Source: an uncultured Cytophagales bacterium
Lineage (GTDB): Bacteria; Bacteroidota; Bacteroidia; Cytophagales; Cyclobacteriaceae
NCBI GenBank assembly: GCA_913057175.1
Contig: CAJXNP010000003.1
Coordinates: 62,001 to 126,000 of the forward strand
Reading direction: 5' to 3'
DNA: 64,000 nt
The notes beneath the pieces were generated by a model that did no database searches, was not told where the DNA came from, and worked only from the letters and a program-made list of their open reading frames with translations. How positions within the stretch are numbered: the first letter of the stretch is position 1; each line of letters opens with the position of its first letter. Position numbers and translations under genes: made by a program. This document shows, in pieces, positions 8,627 to 16,750 of this stretch.

Positions 8627-11065
8627 ATGTTAAAGAACTACATTAAAATAGCCTGGAGGAACCTCCTTAAGAACAAGACCTATTCCATTATCAATATTGT
8701 AGGGTTGGCTATAGGCCTTGGTTGCTTTTTGCTGATCTCTCTGTATGTCATGGACGAGCTGAGCTATGACAGGTTTAATGAAAAAGCTGATCGGATTTAC
8801 CGGATTGACGCCGATATCATCTTTGGAGGCTCTGAACTGCGATTAGCGACCAGCTCGGATCCTATGGGGGCGACTCTCAAAGCCGATTATCCCGAAGTGG
8901 AAGCATATACCCGGCTGTATACAAGTAGTGGGTCTAAATTCATCAAAAAAGGAGACCAGTTCATTGTTGAGCTAGCGGTCGGGCACGCGGATTCAACGGT
9001 ATTTAACGTCTTTACCATGCCGTTTATAGCCGGCAATCCCGATCGGGCCCTTACCGAACCAAAAACCGTTGTTATTTCGGAGTCGGCAGCGATCAAATAC
9101 TTTGGCACTACCGATGTACTAAATAAAACATTGGAAACAACCGACGATGAGAAAACACTCTATAAGATCACCGGTGTGATGAAAGACATTCCCCATAACG
9201 CACATTTCCAGTTTGATTTTCTGTTTTCAATGCACACTGTAAATTATGGATTTGGTAATTATCTCAGCCATAATTTTCATACGTTTATCGTCCTGCAGGA
9301 AGGGATTGATCCTCAATATTTCGAAAGTAAGCTGCCCGAATACGTCGACAATCATGTACTTCCACAAGCCCAGGCTATGATGAATATCAAAAGCATGGAT
9401 GAATTTAGGAAAAGTGGAAACGACCTGGTGTATTCCCTGATGCCACTTACTAAAATCCATTTATATTCAGACCGCCATCCTGAGTTGGGGATTAACGGGA
9501 ACGTCCAGTATGTATACATCTTTGGAGCCGTAGCCATTTTCATCCTTTTAATCGCCTGTGTCAATTTTATGAACCTCGCCACAGCGAGATCATCCAAGCG
9601 CTCAAAGGAAGTTGGTATCAGAAAGGTGTTGGGAACCCGTCGGAACAAGCTTGTGCGACAGTTTCTTGCTGAGAGCACGCTTACTGCTTTCATTTCACTT
9701 GTAATTGCCTTGCTTTTAGCCTGGCTGATGCTGCCCTTTTTCAACCACCTTTCAACGAAGTCGATGAGTATGCTTAAACTATTTCAAGCGCCCTACATTT
9801 ACTTTCTATGCCTTCTACCATTGATTGTTGGTACACTGGCGGGAAGCTATCCGGCTTTCTTTTTATCGGCTTTCCAGCCAATAGTAGTGTTAAAGGGCAA
9901 GTTAAATGCTGGTGTAAAACGAAGTGTATTTCGTAACTCACTGGTCGTTTTTCAGTTTGTCACATCCATCTTCCTGATCGTCGGGACAATTGTGGTCTAT
10001 AATCAATTAAATTATATCCAAACCAAAAAACTAGGCTTTAACAAAGAGCAGGTGCTAATCCTTGATGGAACCGGTGTTCTCGGCAACAATTTAAGGGCTT
10101 TCAAAAATGAAATCGGCAGCTTTCCGGGAGTCAAGACTGTCTCCTATAGCGGCTACCTTCCTGTCCAGGAATCGTCAAGAAGTGACCGAACATTTTTTAA
10201 AAGTGCCGCTACCGATCCACAAGACGGCCTGAACATGCAAACATGGAGAATTGACTATGACTACCTCCAAACACTCGGAATGGAGATGAAACAAGGGCGG
10301 GCCTTTTCTGAAGAATTTGGCACAGATTCGTCAGCTATTATTATCAATGAAACCACTGCCACCCTTCTTGGCTACGACGATCCGATTGGAAAACAATTGT
10401 ACGTCCTTGAAGGTGATCCACCCAACAGGGAAGTCATAGCCTATAACATCATAGGTATGGTAGAAAATTTTCATTTTGAATCCCTTCGACAGACAATTGC
10501 CCCACTTTGCTTTGTGCTTGGGGAGTCTCGCTGGACGTTGGCAGCAAAAGTTGAGACCGACGACATGGGAAGCCTCATATCAAAAATTGAGTCTACCTTT
10601 AAATCCATGGCGCCGGGCATGCCTTTCCATTATCGGTTTCTCGATGATTCCTTTGACAATATGTACAATGCGGAACAACGTGTAGGAATAATTGCCTTTG
10701 CCTTTTCTATACTGGCGATTTTTATTGCATGTCTCGGTTTATTTGGGCTTGCCACCTACATCGCGGAGCAAAGGACAAAAGAAATCGGAATAAGAAAAGT
10801 AGTAGGGGCTGGCGTAGACAATATTGCTGTAATGCTTTCGAAGGATTTTATGGTATTGATCCTGATTGCTTTTCTTTTTTCTTTCCCGTTAGCTGGCTGG
10901 GCGATGAACAGATGGCTGCAGGATTTTGCCTTCAGAATTGAAATCAGTTGGTGGATCTACCTGGTCGCCGGTGTAATGGCTATGGCAATTGCGCTGCTTA
11001 CGGTTGGGTACCAGGCAGTTCGCGCTGGCAGGGCTAACCCGGTTGATAGTTTGAGAAATGAATGA
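8627..11065 (+). CDS. MacB/FtsX-like ABC permease, double module (unit 2)
   Basis: The 812-residue protein begins MLKNYIKIAWRNLLKNKTYS, the family's standard amphipathic start, with helix 1 at ~21-43. Two periplasmic MacB-like domains alternate with FtsX cores: EVGIRKVLGTR (~328) after helix ~294-317, and EIGIRKVVGAG (~719) after helix ~686-710. The conserved periplasmic motif reads VENFHFESLRQTIAP (~610). The C terminus is NPVDSLRNE. It starts 88 bp after unit 1 with no dyad promoter of its own, so it is probably read through from the 6115 promoter. An inner-membrane role driven by a separate ATPase is expected; the cargo is unknown. Confidence 0.9.
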   Translation: MLKNYIKIAWRNLLKNKTYSIINIVGLAIGLGCFLLISLYVMDELSYDRFNEKADRIYRIDADIIFGGSELRLATSSDPMGATLKADYPEVEAYTRLYTSSGSKFIKKGDQFIVELAVGHADSTVFNVFTMPFIAGNPDRALTEPKTVVISESAAIKYFGTTDVLNKTLETTDDEKTLYKITGVMKDIPHNAHFQFDFLFSMHTVNYGFGNYLSHNFHTFIVLQEGIDPQYFESKLPEYVDNHVLPQAQAMMNIKSMDEFRKSGNDLVYSLMPLTKIHLYSDRHPELGINGNVQYVYIFGAVAIFILLIACVNFMNLATARSSKRSKEVGIRKVLGTRRNKLVRQFLAESTLTAFISLVIALLLAWLMLPFFNHLSTKSMSMLKLFQAPYIYFLCLLPLIVGTLAGSYPAFFLSAFQPIVVLKGKLNAGVKRSVFRNSLVVFQFVTSIFLIVGTIVVYNQLNYIQTKKLGFNKEQVLILDGTGVLGNNLRAFKNEIGSFPGVKTVSYSGYLPVQESSRSDRTFFKSAATDPQDGLNMQTWRIDYDYLQTLGMEMKQGRAFSEEFGTDSSAIIINETTATLLGYDDPIGKQLYVLEGDPPNREVIAYNIIGMVENFHFESLRQTIAPLCFVLGESRWTLAAKVETDDMGSLISKIESTFKSMAPGMPFHYRFLDDSFDNMYNAEQRVGIIAFAFSILAIFIACLGLFGLATYIAEQRTKEIGIRKVVGAGVDNIAVMLSKDFMVLILIAFLFSFPLAGWAMNRWLQDFAFRIEISWWIYLVAGVMAMAIALLTVGYQAVRAGRANPVDSLRNE

Positions 11066-11119
11066 GAAATTGAATAATAAAATCCGAAGTGTAATTTGAG
11101 ACTTATTCATATGATTTGT

Positions 11120-11227
11120 TGTCCACAATCTATACAAAACCATGTCAATATTTTTGACAACAATTGAGGACATCTATTCATAAAAACCTCTTTTACAATG
11201 CGTTAACTTTTAGGCATAATATTGTAT
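11120..11227 (+). promoter_or_regulatory. Tandem dyads plus GGCAT promoter element, permease unit 3
   Basis: TGTCCACAATCTATACA (11120-11136) and TGTCAATATTTTTGACA (11143-11159) lie 23 bp apart. GGCATAATATTGTA starts at 11213, 70 bp after the start of the second dyad. Between and around the dyads the sequence is almost the same as at 5958-5997, including ATCTATACAAAAC. This near-identity within otherwise diverged spacers argues for selection or recent duplication. Confidence 0.55.
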
Positions 11228-11296
11228 TGTTTGTTGGAAAAATGACTAAATCAAATTGGTTTTATAAAAATCATATGATAAAACAACCTTAATTCC

Positions 11297-13645
11297 ATGA
11301 TCAAACATTTTATCGTCACTGCATTCAGGAATATACTAAGGAAAAGGACCCTATCCTTTATCCAGATATTTGGCTTAGCACTTGGCATTACTGCATTTCT
11401 TTTAATTGCCAAATATGTGCAGTATGAAAAAAACTGGGACAAATTCAACACCTATTCTGACCGTATTTACAGGGTTCAACTTTATAAAAAGACAGATGCA
11501 TTAGATGTCGATACCCAAACTTCACCTCCTGTGTCCACCTATATTTCGCAAAACATATCGGATGTTGAAGAAGCTATTACTATCAAGGAGGTTTGGGGTG
11601 AATACCTCTCTCCAAATCCCGAGGCTACTTTTTATGAACCCAATGGATTTTTTGCACCAAGTGAAATATTCTCCATTTTCTCCATTGACCTGATTGAAGG
11701 TGATTTGGAAAATGTCTTAGATCCACCCAACGCCATTGTTTTGTCAGAATCCATGGCGAAGAAATACTTCCCGAAGAGCAATAATTATGTAGGCAAAATC
11801 ATCCTGGACAATCAAAAGAAAGAGCTTGTGATTACCGGGATTATGAAAGACCTTCCAGAATATTCCCACATCAGGCCTGATTATCTTCGCTCCATCACAG
11901 AAATAATGAAATACGATACGAACTGGGGCAATGATTCTTATAAAAACTACGTGCTTCTTAAACCCCATATCAGTGCCCAAAAAATCGATGCCCAAATAAA
12001 ATATCTATATGATGAACATACGGAATTAAATAAATACTACCTCTTTCTGCATCCATTGGGGAAATTGCATCTGGAGCCGGATCGATCAGGTGATCTAAGT
12101 GCAGTAGTATTTTTCAACAGCCTGATTGGCATATTAATCCTGGTCCTGGCCCTTGTTAATTTCATGAATTTGTCCACCGCTTTTTCTTCCACCCGATCGG
12201 TTGAAATCGGCATACGAAAAACCAATGGCAGCAGCCGGAAATCCATTGCATTTCAATTTCTTTTTGAGTCGATGTTTCTTGCAACCATTGCTTTTATATT
12301 GGCAGTCGGTCTTTCATTTATTTGCCTGCCCTATTTTAATCACATCGTCGATCGGGAGATCACCCTGTCGCTGACCAATGACTTTACCATTTTACTATTT
12401 GTATTCCTGATCATCATTTTATCGAGCATCATTTCAAGTGCCTATCCGGCAATCCTGGCGTCGCGATTTAATCCAATTAAAGTGTTGAAAGGAAAAAACC
12501 TGATCCAGGGAAAAAAAGGATATGTTTCCGGAATGAAGGCTATGGTTTACATCCAATTTGTTCTATCAGCGATTCTGATTGCGACAAGTCTTTGGAGTTT
12601 CAAGCAGGTTCAGTATTTACAAAACAAGAGTCTTGGCTTTAACAAAGATCAACTATTGCATACCCGAATGGATGCAAACCAATCTAATTGGTCATACCAA
12701 ACCCTGAGGGAGGAGTTATTGGCTAAACCAGGGTTAAATAATGTAACAATCTCCTCAAATTCGCCTCTACATAGTAATTGGGGAACAGGAGTATTTTATG
12801 AAAATGGTCCAACTGACGAATACAGGCATGTGAATTTTAATTACGCATGCCCTGATTTCATTGATACCTATCAGATTACGTTATTGGATGGAAGGAACTT
12901 TTCAAAAGATTTTTCTGCCGATGACAACGGCTGCCTGATCAATGAAACAGCGGTAATGAAATTTGGCTGGAAGGACCCTATTGGTAAATGGATTGAACTT
13001 CACGATAAAAAATTAAATGTAATCGGTGTGGTGAAGGATTTTCATCAGGGCGATGTCCATAACCTGATCCAACCTTTTGTATTAATGTTGCATGACGGCA
13101 ATATGAACCAACTGAATGATTACACATTTCAAATCAATCAAAATACCCGTCAAGCATCGGTTGACCACATTAAAAGTGTTTTCAACGAAGCATTCCCAAA
13201 CAGTCTCTATCAGATATTTGACTTTGAGGACGACGCAGATCGGACGGAAATAAAGATCTGGTCCAGTGCTCGCGACACATTTGGTTTTTTCGCATGTATA
13301 GCCATTTTGATTGCCATTGTAGGGATATTTGGATTAATCGTTTTTGCCACACAGCGAAAAGTCAAGGAAATAGGAATCAGGAAAGTGCAGGGCGCTACGA
13401 TCTTCCAGGTCTTTAGATTATTTATAAAAGAATATATGGTATTGTTAATCCTGGCCAATATCTGTATCTACCCGGTATTTCCGACACTGGTAGAATATAC
13501 ACCAGGAGCTTATAAATATCATGCATCAATTTTAGATATTTTAATTGTGATCACCATTACGATCATGGTTGTACTGGTCTCAAGCGGATACCTTGCCTAT
13601 AAAGCAGCATCTAGAAATCCTGTTGAGGCACTCAGATATGAGTGA
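11297..13645 (+). CDS. MacB/FtsX-like ABC permease with divergent C-terminal linker (unit 3)
   Basis: At 782 residues this is the shortest complete permease of the array. Helix 1 is at ~17-38 (IQIFGLALGITAFLLIAKYV). FtsX motifs are EIGIRKTNGSS (~303) and EIGIRKVQGAT (~691), and the periplasmic signature is VKDFHQGDVHNLIQP (~579). The last loop differs from every relative: the usual W-L-x-x-F-A-Y ... W-W linker is replaced by VEYTPGAYKYHASILDIL. The tail NPVEALRYE is normal. It has its own dyad promoter region and probably leads a unit with 13892 and 16751. The altered loop could mean a different partner or cargo, or simple drift. Confidence 0.9.
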   Translation: MIKHFIVTAFRNILRKRTLSFIQIFGLALGITAFLLIAKYVQYEKNWDKFNTYSDRIYRVQLYKKTDALDVDTQTSPPVSTYISQNISDVEEAITIKEVWGEYLSPNPEATFYEPNGFFAPSEIFSIFSIDLIEGDLENVLDPPNAIVLSESMAKKYFPKSNNYVGKIILDNQKKELVITGIMKDLPEYSHIRPDYLRSITEIMKYDTNWGNDSYKNYVLLKPHISAQKIDAQIKYLYDEHTELNKYYLFLHPLGKLHLEPDRSGDLSAVVFFNSLIGILILVLALVNFMNLSTAFSSTRSVEIGIRKTNGSSRKSIAFQFLFESMFLATIAFILAVGLSFICLPYFNHIVDREITLSLTNDFTILLFVFLIIILSSIISSAYPAILASRFNPIKVLKGKNLIQGKKGYVSGMKAMVYIQFVLSAILIATSLWSFKQVQYLQNKSLGFNKDQLLHTRMDANQSNWSYQTLREELLAKPGLNNVTISSNSPLHSNWGTGVFYENGPTDEYRHVNFNYACPDFIDTYQITLLDGRNFSKDFSADDNGCLINETAVMKFGWKDPIGKWIELHDKKLNVIGVVKDFHQGDVHNLIQPFVLMLHDGNMNQLNDYTFQINQNTRQASVDHIKSVFNEAFPNSLYQIFDFEDDADRTEIKIWSSARDTFGFFACIAILIAIVGIFGLIVFATQRKVKEIGIRKVQGATIFQVFRLFIKEYMVLLILANICIYPVFPTLVEYTPGAYKYHASILDILIVITITIMVVLVSSGYLAYKAASRNPVEALRYE

Positions 13646-13648
13646 CAA

Positions 13649-13702
13649 AATCCCGACAGAGCGTTAGTGACCGTCGGAATAGAGGCGCTGAGGTATGAAT
13701 AG
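13649..13702 (+). repeat. Post-stop hairpin and second copy of the gene tail (after unit 3)
   Basis: A hairpin with arms ATCCCGAC/GTCGGAAT follows the TGA stop. One base later, 13682-13702 again encodes E-A-L-R-Y-E-stop. The peptide is identical to the true tail at 13625-13645, with only synonymous base differences plus different stop codons. Confidence 0.6.
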
Positions 13703-13891
13703 GATGATCGGAGGGCAAATAGCAGAGAGCGGAGGGCTTTGAGTAATCGATGATCAGTAAAACTCAGTTAATTTGACCCAATGCCCAATATCTAGTGACT
13801 AATGCCCAATGACGAAAAAAATCAGAACAGGCAACAACTGGCAACCGCAAATAAAATATTGATACCTGAAAAAGGATAAAGTTGAAAGAAT

Positions 13892-16315
13892 ATGTTTAAA
13901 AACTACTTAGTAATAGCCTGGAGGAATTTATTGCAAAACAAGACCTTTTCCTTCATAAACATCTTCGGTTTATCTGTCGGACTAGCTACTTGTTTCATCA
14001 TCATGCTATATGTTTTTGATGAGACAAGCTATGACAAACATCAAAAAGACCTGGAACAGATCTACCGGGTCTCAATAAAATCTGAAACGGGGCAAGACCT
14101 TGGCCAATGGGCGGGTACGCCAGCGCCACTGGCCCAAACCATCAAATCTGATTTTGGTGAAGTAGAGCAAACGACCAGGATATTGAATTTTCAGGCTTTC
14201 GAAAAAATGTTCCTGCGAAACGAGGAAACCAACCAGGTGTTTTTGGAAACAAACGGATATTACGCCGATGCTTCGTTTTTTGAGATCTTTACTTACGAAT
14301 TCAAATATGGTAATAAAGCCTCTGCCCTTGAAGGACCTAATACCATGGTCATTTCAGAAGATATTGCCAATAAGCTCTTTGGGAATCAAAACCCAATTGA
14401 CAGGCTGATTATCGTAGAAGGGCCGAATGGAAAACTTGAATACACTGTCAAAGGTGTATTTAAAAATTTGGGTCACAAATCACACCTCAAGGCAAATTAT
14501 CTACTCTCCATGAATAATAATGGTATCGGACAGTGGGTCAGCAGCCTTACCAGCTGGGCGTACAACAATATCTTCCATGCCTACATCAAGCTCAATAAAG
14601 AGGCAGATGTCTCATCCTTCGAAGAAAAATTACCAGCCTTTCTCGATCAGCATGGAGGAAAAGATTTAAAGGAAATGAACTTGTCCAAAAGCCTTTTCCT
14701 TCAGCCACTGAAGGATATTTACCTCACCTCGGATATCGGATATGAAGTTTCGGCCAATGGCAGCATCATATACATCTATATTTTCAGCTCTATCGCATTG
14801 TTTCTATTGCTGATCGCGTGCATCAACTTCATGAACCTGTCAACCGCAAGATCAGAAAAACGAGCCAGGGAAGTAGGAGTAAGAAAGGTGATGGGCGCTC
14901 AGAAAATTGCTTTGGTATGGCAATTTCTTGGTGAATCATTGATGATGGCGCTAATCGCATTTCTATTTTCCCTGATAATTGCAGGGCTTTTTCTTCCCCT
15001 CATCAACAGCATTGTACAAAAAGAACTTAGCCTGTTTCAGAAACCCATACTTGTTTTTTGGATGCTTGGGTTGACCATTATAACAGGTTTTATTGCCGGA
15101 CTTTATCCTTCAGTTTTTTTATCCTCATTCAAAGCAGTGGTAACGCTGAAAGGCAAATTATTGAACAGCCTTTCAGCGGTTGCCATTCGCAAGGGTTTGG
15201 TCATTTTTCAATTTGCCATATCCATTTCCCTTATTCTTGTAGCGATGGTTATCTGGCAACAACTCCATTATATCAAAAACAAGGATCTCGGGTTTGACAA
15301 GGAGCAAAAGGTTGTTATTCCTTTTCAAAATACTTCTTCCGCCCAAAACTACACAGCACTAAAAAATGTGCTCCTTCAAAATCCGGGAATTATTTCAGCC
15401 TCTGCAGGTACGAGTTACCCGGGCATTCAGCTAATAGAAGACATGCTGTTTTATCCGGCAGACAAACCAACCGATGAATTTGTAGATATTCATCTGGTAA
15501 ATGCCGCAAACGACTATATTGAAACCCTGGGGTATGAAATGTTGAATGGGCGAATATTTTCGCAAAATGACTCCACCGATCTCAACTCCATTATCCTGAA
15601 TGAAACAGCCATTAAACAGTTGGGATATGATAAAAATGAGGCTATTGGCAAATCCATCTATTTTGACATGGGCGAAAAGACATTTCTTACAATTATCGGT
15701 GTTGTCAGGGATTTTAATTATAAAAGCCTGCATGAAAACATCACTCCCTATGGCATTTTAAAACTTGACAACCGTTTACCACGGTATTTCATTACCAACA
15801 TACAAAAAGACAATGTAAAAGGCACTCTTTCCGACATTCAGGAAGCCTGGAATAAAATAAATCCCGACATACCATTTACCTATTCATTTTTGGACCAGGA
15901 TTTTCAAAAAAACTATGAAAGGGAAGAACGTACCTCCAGCATCATTGTGGCGTTTACGATCGTTGCCATATTCATTGCTTGCCTGGGATTGTTTGGTCTG
16001 GCCTCCTTTACAGCAGAGCAAAGAAAAAAAGAGGTTGGGGTACGAAAAGTCTTAGGCGCTTCTGTGACCAGCGTTACAGCTCTACTTTCCAAAGACTTCT
16101 TAAAACTCGTAGTATTAGCCATTTTAATTTCAGGGCCCATCGCCTGGTTCCTGGGCAACAGGTGGTTGGAGGATTTTGCCTATCACATTGACATGAGCTG
16201 GTGGACATTTTTACTGGCTGGTGTGGTTGCCATTTTGATTGCGTTGATCACCATAAGCTTTCAATCGATTAAGGCAGCTTTGAGTAATCCGGTAAACTCG
16301 TTACGGAATGAATAA
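13892..16315 (+). CDS. MacB/FtsX-like ABC permease, double module (unit 4)
   Basis: The 807-residue permease starts MFKNYLVIAWRNLLQNKTFS with helix 1 at ~21-43. FtsX cores carry EVGVRKVMGAQ (~327) and EVGVRKVLGAS (~714), each flanked by helices. The second periplasmic domain has VRDFNYKSLHENITP (~605). The linker WLEDFAYHIDMSWW and tail NPVNSLRNE are typical. The 246-bp spacer upstream holds the duplicated tail of unit 3 and a direct repeat AATGCCCAAT (near 13780 and 13801), but no tandem dyads. It therefore likely depends on the 11297 promoter. Function is as for its paralogues. Confidence 0.9.
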   Translation: MFKNYLVIAWRNLLQNKTFSFINIFGLSVGLATCFIIMLYVFDETSYDKHQKDLEQIYRVSIKSETGQDLGQWAGTPAPLAQTIKSDFGEVEQTTRILNFQAFEKMFLRNEETNQVFLETNGYYADASFFEIFTYEFKYGNKASALEGPNTMVISEDIANKLFGNQNPIDRLIIVEGPNGKLEYTVKGVFKNLGHKSHLKANYLLSMNNNGIGQWVSSLTSWAYNNIFHAYIKLNKEADVSSFEEKLPAFLDQHGGKDLKEMNLSKSLFLQPLKDIYLTSDIGYEVSANGSIIYIYIFSSIALFLLLIACINFMNLSTARSEKRAREVGVRKVMGAQKIALVWQFLGESLMMALIAFLFSLIIAGLFLPLINSIVQKELSLFQKPILVFWMLGLTIITGFIAGLYPSVFLSSFKAVVTLKGKLLNSLSAVAIRKGLVIFQFAISISLILVAMVIWQQLHYIKNKDLGFDKEQKVVIPFQNTSSAQNYTALKNVLLQNPGIISASAGTSYPGIQLIEDMLFYPADKPTDEFVDIHLVNAANDYIETLGYEMLNGRIFSQNDSTDLNSIILNETAIKQLGYDKNEAIGKSIYFDMGEKTFLTIIGVVRDFNYKSLHENITPYGILKLDNRLPRYFITNIQKDNVKGTLSDIQEAWNKINPDIPFTYSFLDQDFQKNYEREERTSSIIVAFTIVAIFIACLGLFGLASFTAEQRKKEVGVRKVLGASVTSVTALLSKDFLKLVVLAILISGPIAWFLGNRWLEDFAYHIDMSWWTFLLAGVVAILIALITISFQSIKAALSNPVNSLRNE

Positions 16316-16331
16316 ATGGAATACATTCATA

Positions 16332-16479
16332 TTAGTTGCCCGATGTTCGAACCCGAATACGATTTTTATCGACCGTGATCAAAGCGTTTTTGTCAAGTTC
16401 TTTCTTGTATTTTTCCAAAATCTTTACGCAAAGGGAACCTTGTTCTGCAGCACGATGGTCAATAATTATAGGGACATAG
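16332..16479 (-). pseudogene. C-terminal remnant of a DUF5615 PIN-like toxin
   Basis: Read on the minus strand in the +2 frame relative to the adjacent antitoxin, this stretch gives VPIIIDHRAAEQG, then a helix rich in K and E, then ALITVDKNRIRVR and a stop. This matches the C-terminal half of DUF5615 (Mut7-C-like) proteins, which usually follow DUF433 genes. No start codon and no N-terminal half remain; the sequence begins inside the antitoxin's last codons. Confidence 0.6.
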
Positions 16480-16708
16480 GCAAATCAATTCGTTCATGCG
16501 CAACTATTTTATGGGCGTATACCAAACAGGCTTGTATGTCTTCAGGTTCAATCCAGTCATACCCTTTAAGGATAATTTCAGCGGTATCACCGGCAGCTAG
16601 CATACCCAATACATGCTCCACTGCCAATCGCTTACCGCGAATAATAGGTTTTCCCCCAAAAATTTCAGGATTGAAGGTTATACGTTCTAGTAGCTTTTTC
16701 TCTTCCAT
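16466..16708 (-). CDS. DUF433 antitoxin-like protein
   Basis: From the ATG at 16708 (MEEKKLLERITF) the protein is 80 residues, near the usual DUF433 length. The family pattern is clear: ERITFNPEIFGGKPIIRGKR, an HTH-like middle (VEHVLGMLAAGDTAEIIL), and EPEDIQACLVYAHKI. DUF433 proteins are VapB-like DNA-binding antitoxins paired with DUF5615 toxins. Here only the toxin's C-terminal part remains, and it overlaps the antitoxin's 3' end. The pair lies on the opposite strand between two permeases, which suggests insertion into the array. An ATG 15 bp upstream is possible but adds only MIFIF. Confidence 0.75.
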   Translation of the reverse strand: MEEKKLLERITFNPEIFGGKPIIRGKRLAVEHVLGMLAAGDTAEIILKGYDWIEPEDIQACLVYAHKIVAHERIDLPMSL

Positions 16709-16750
16709 GAAAATAAAGATCATGATTAAAACTTTAAACTCACTAAGTAA

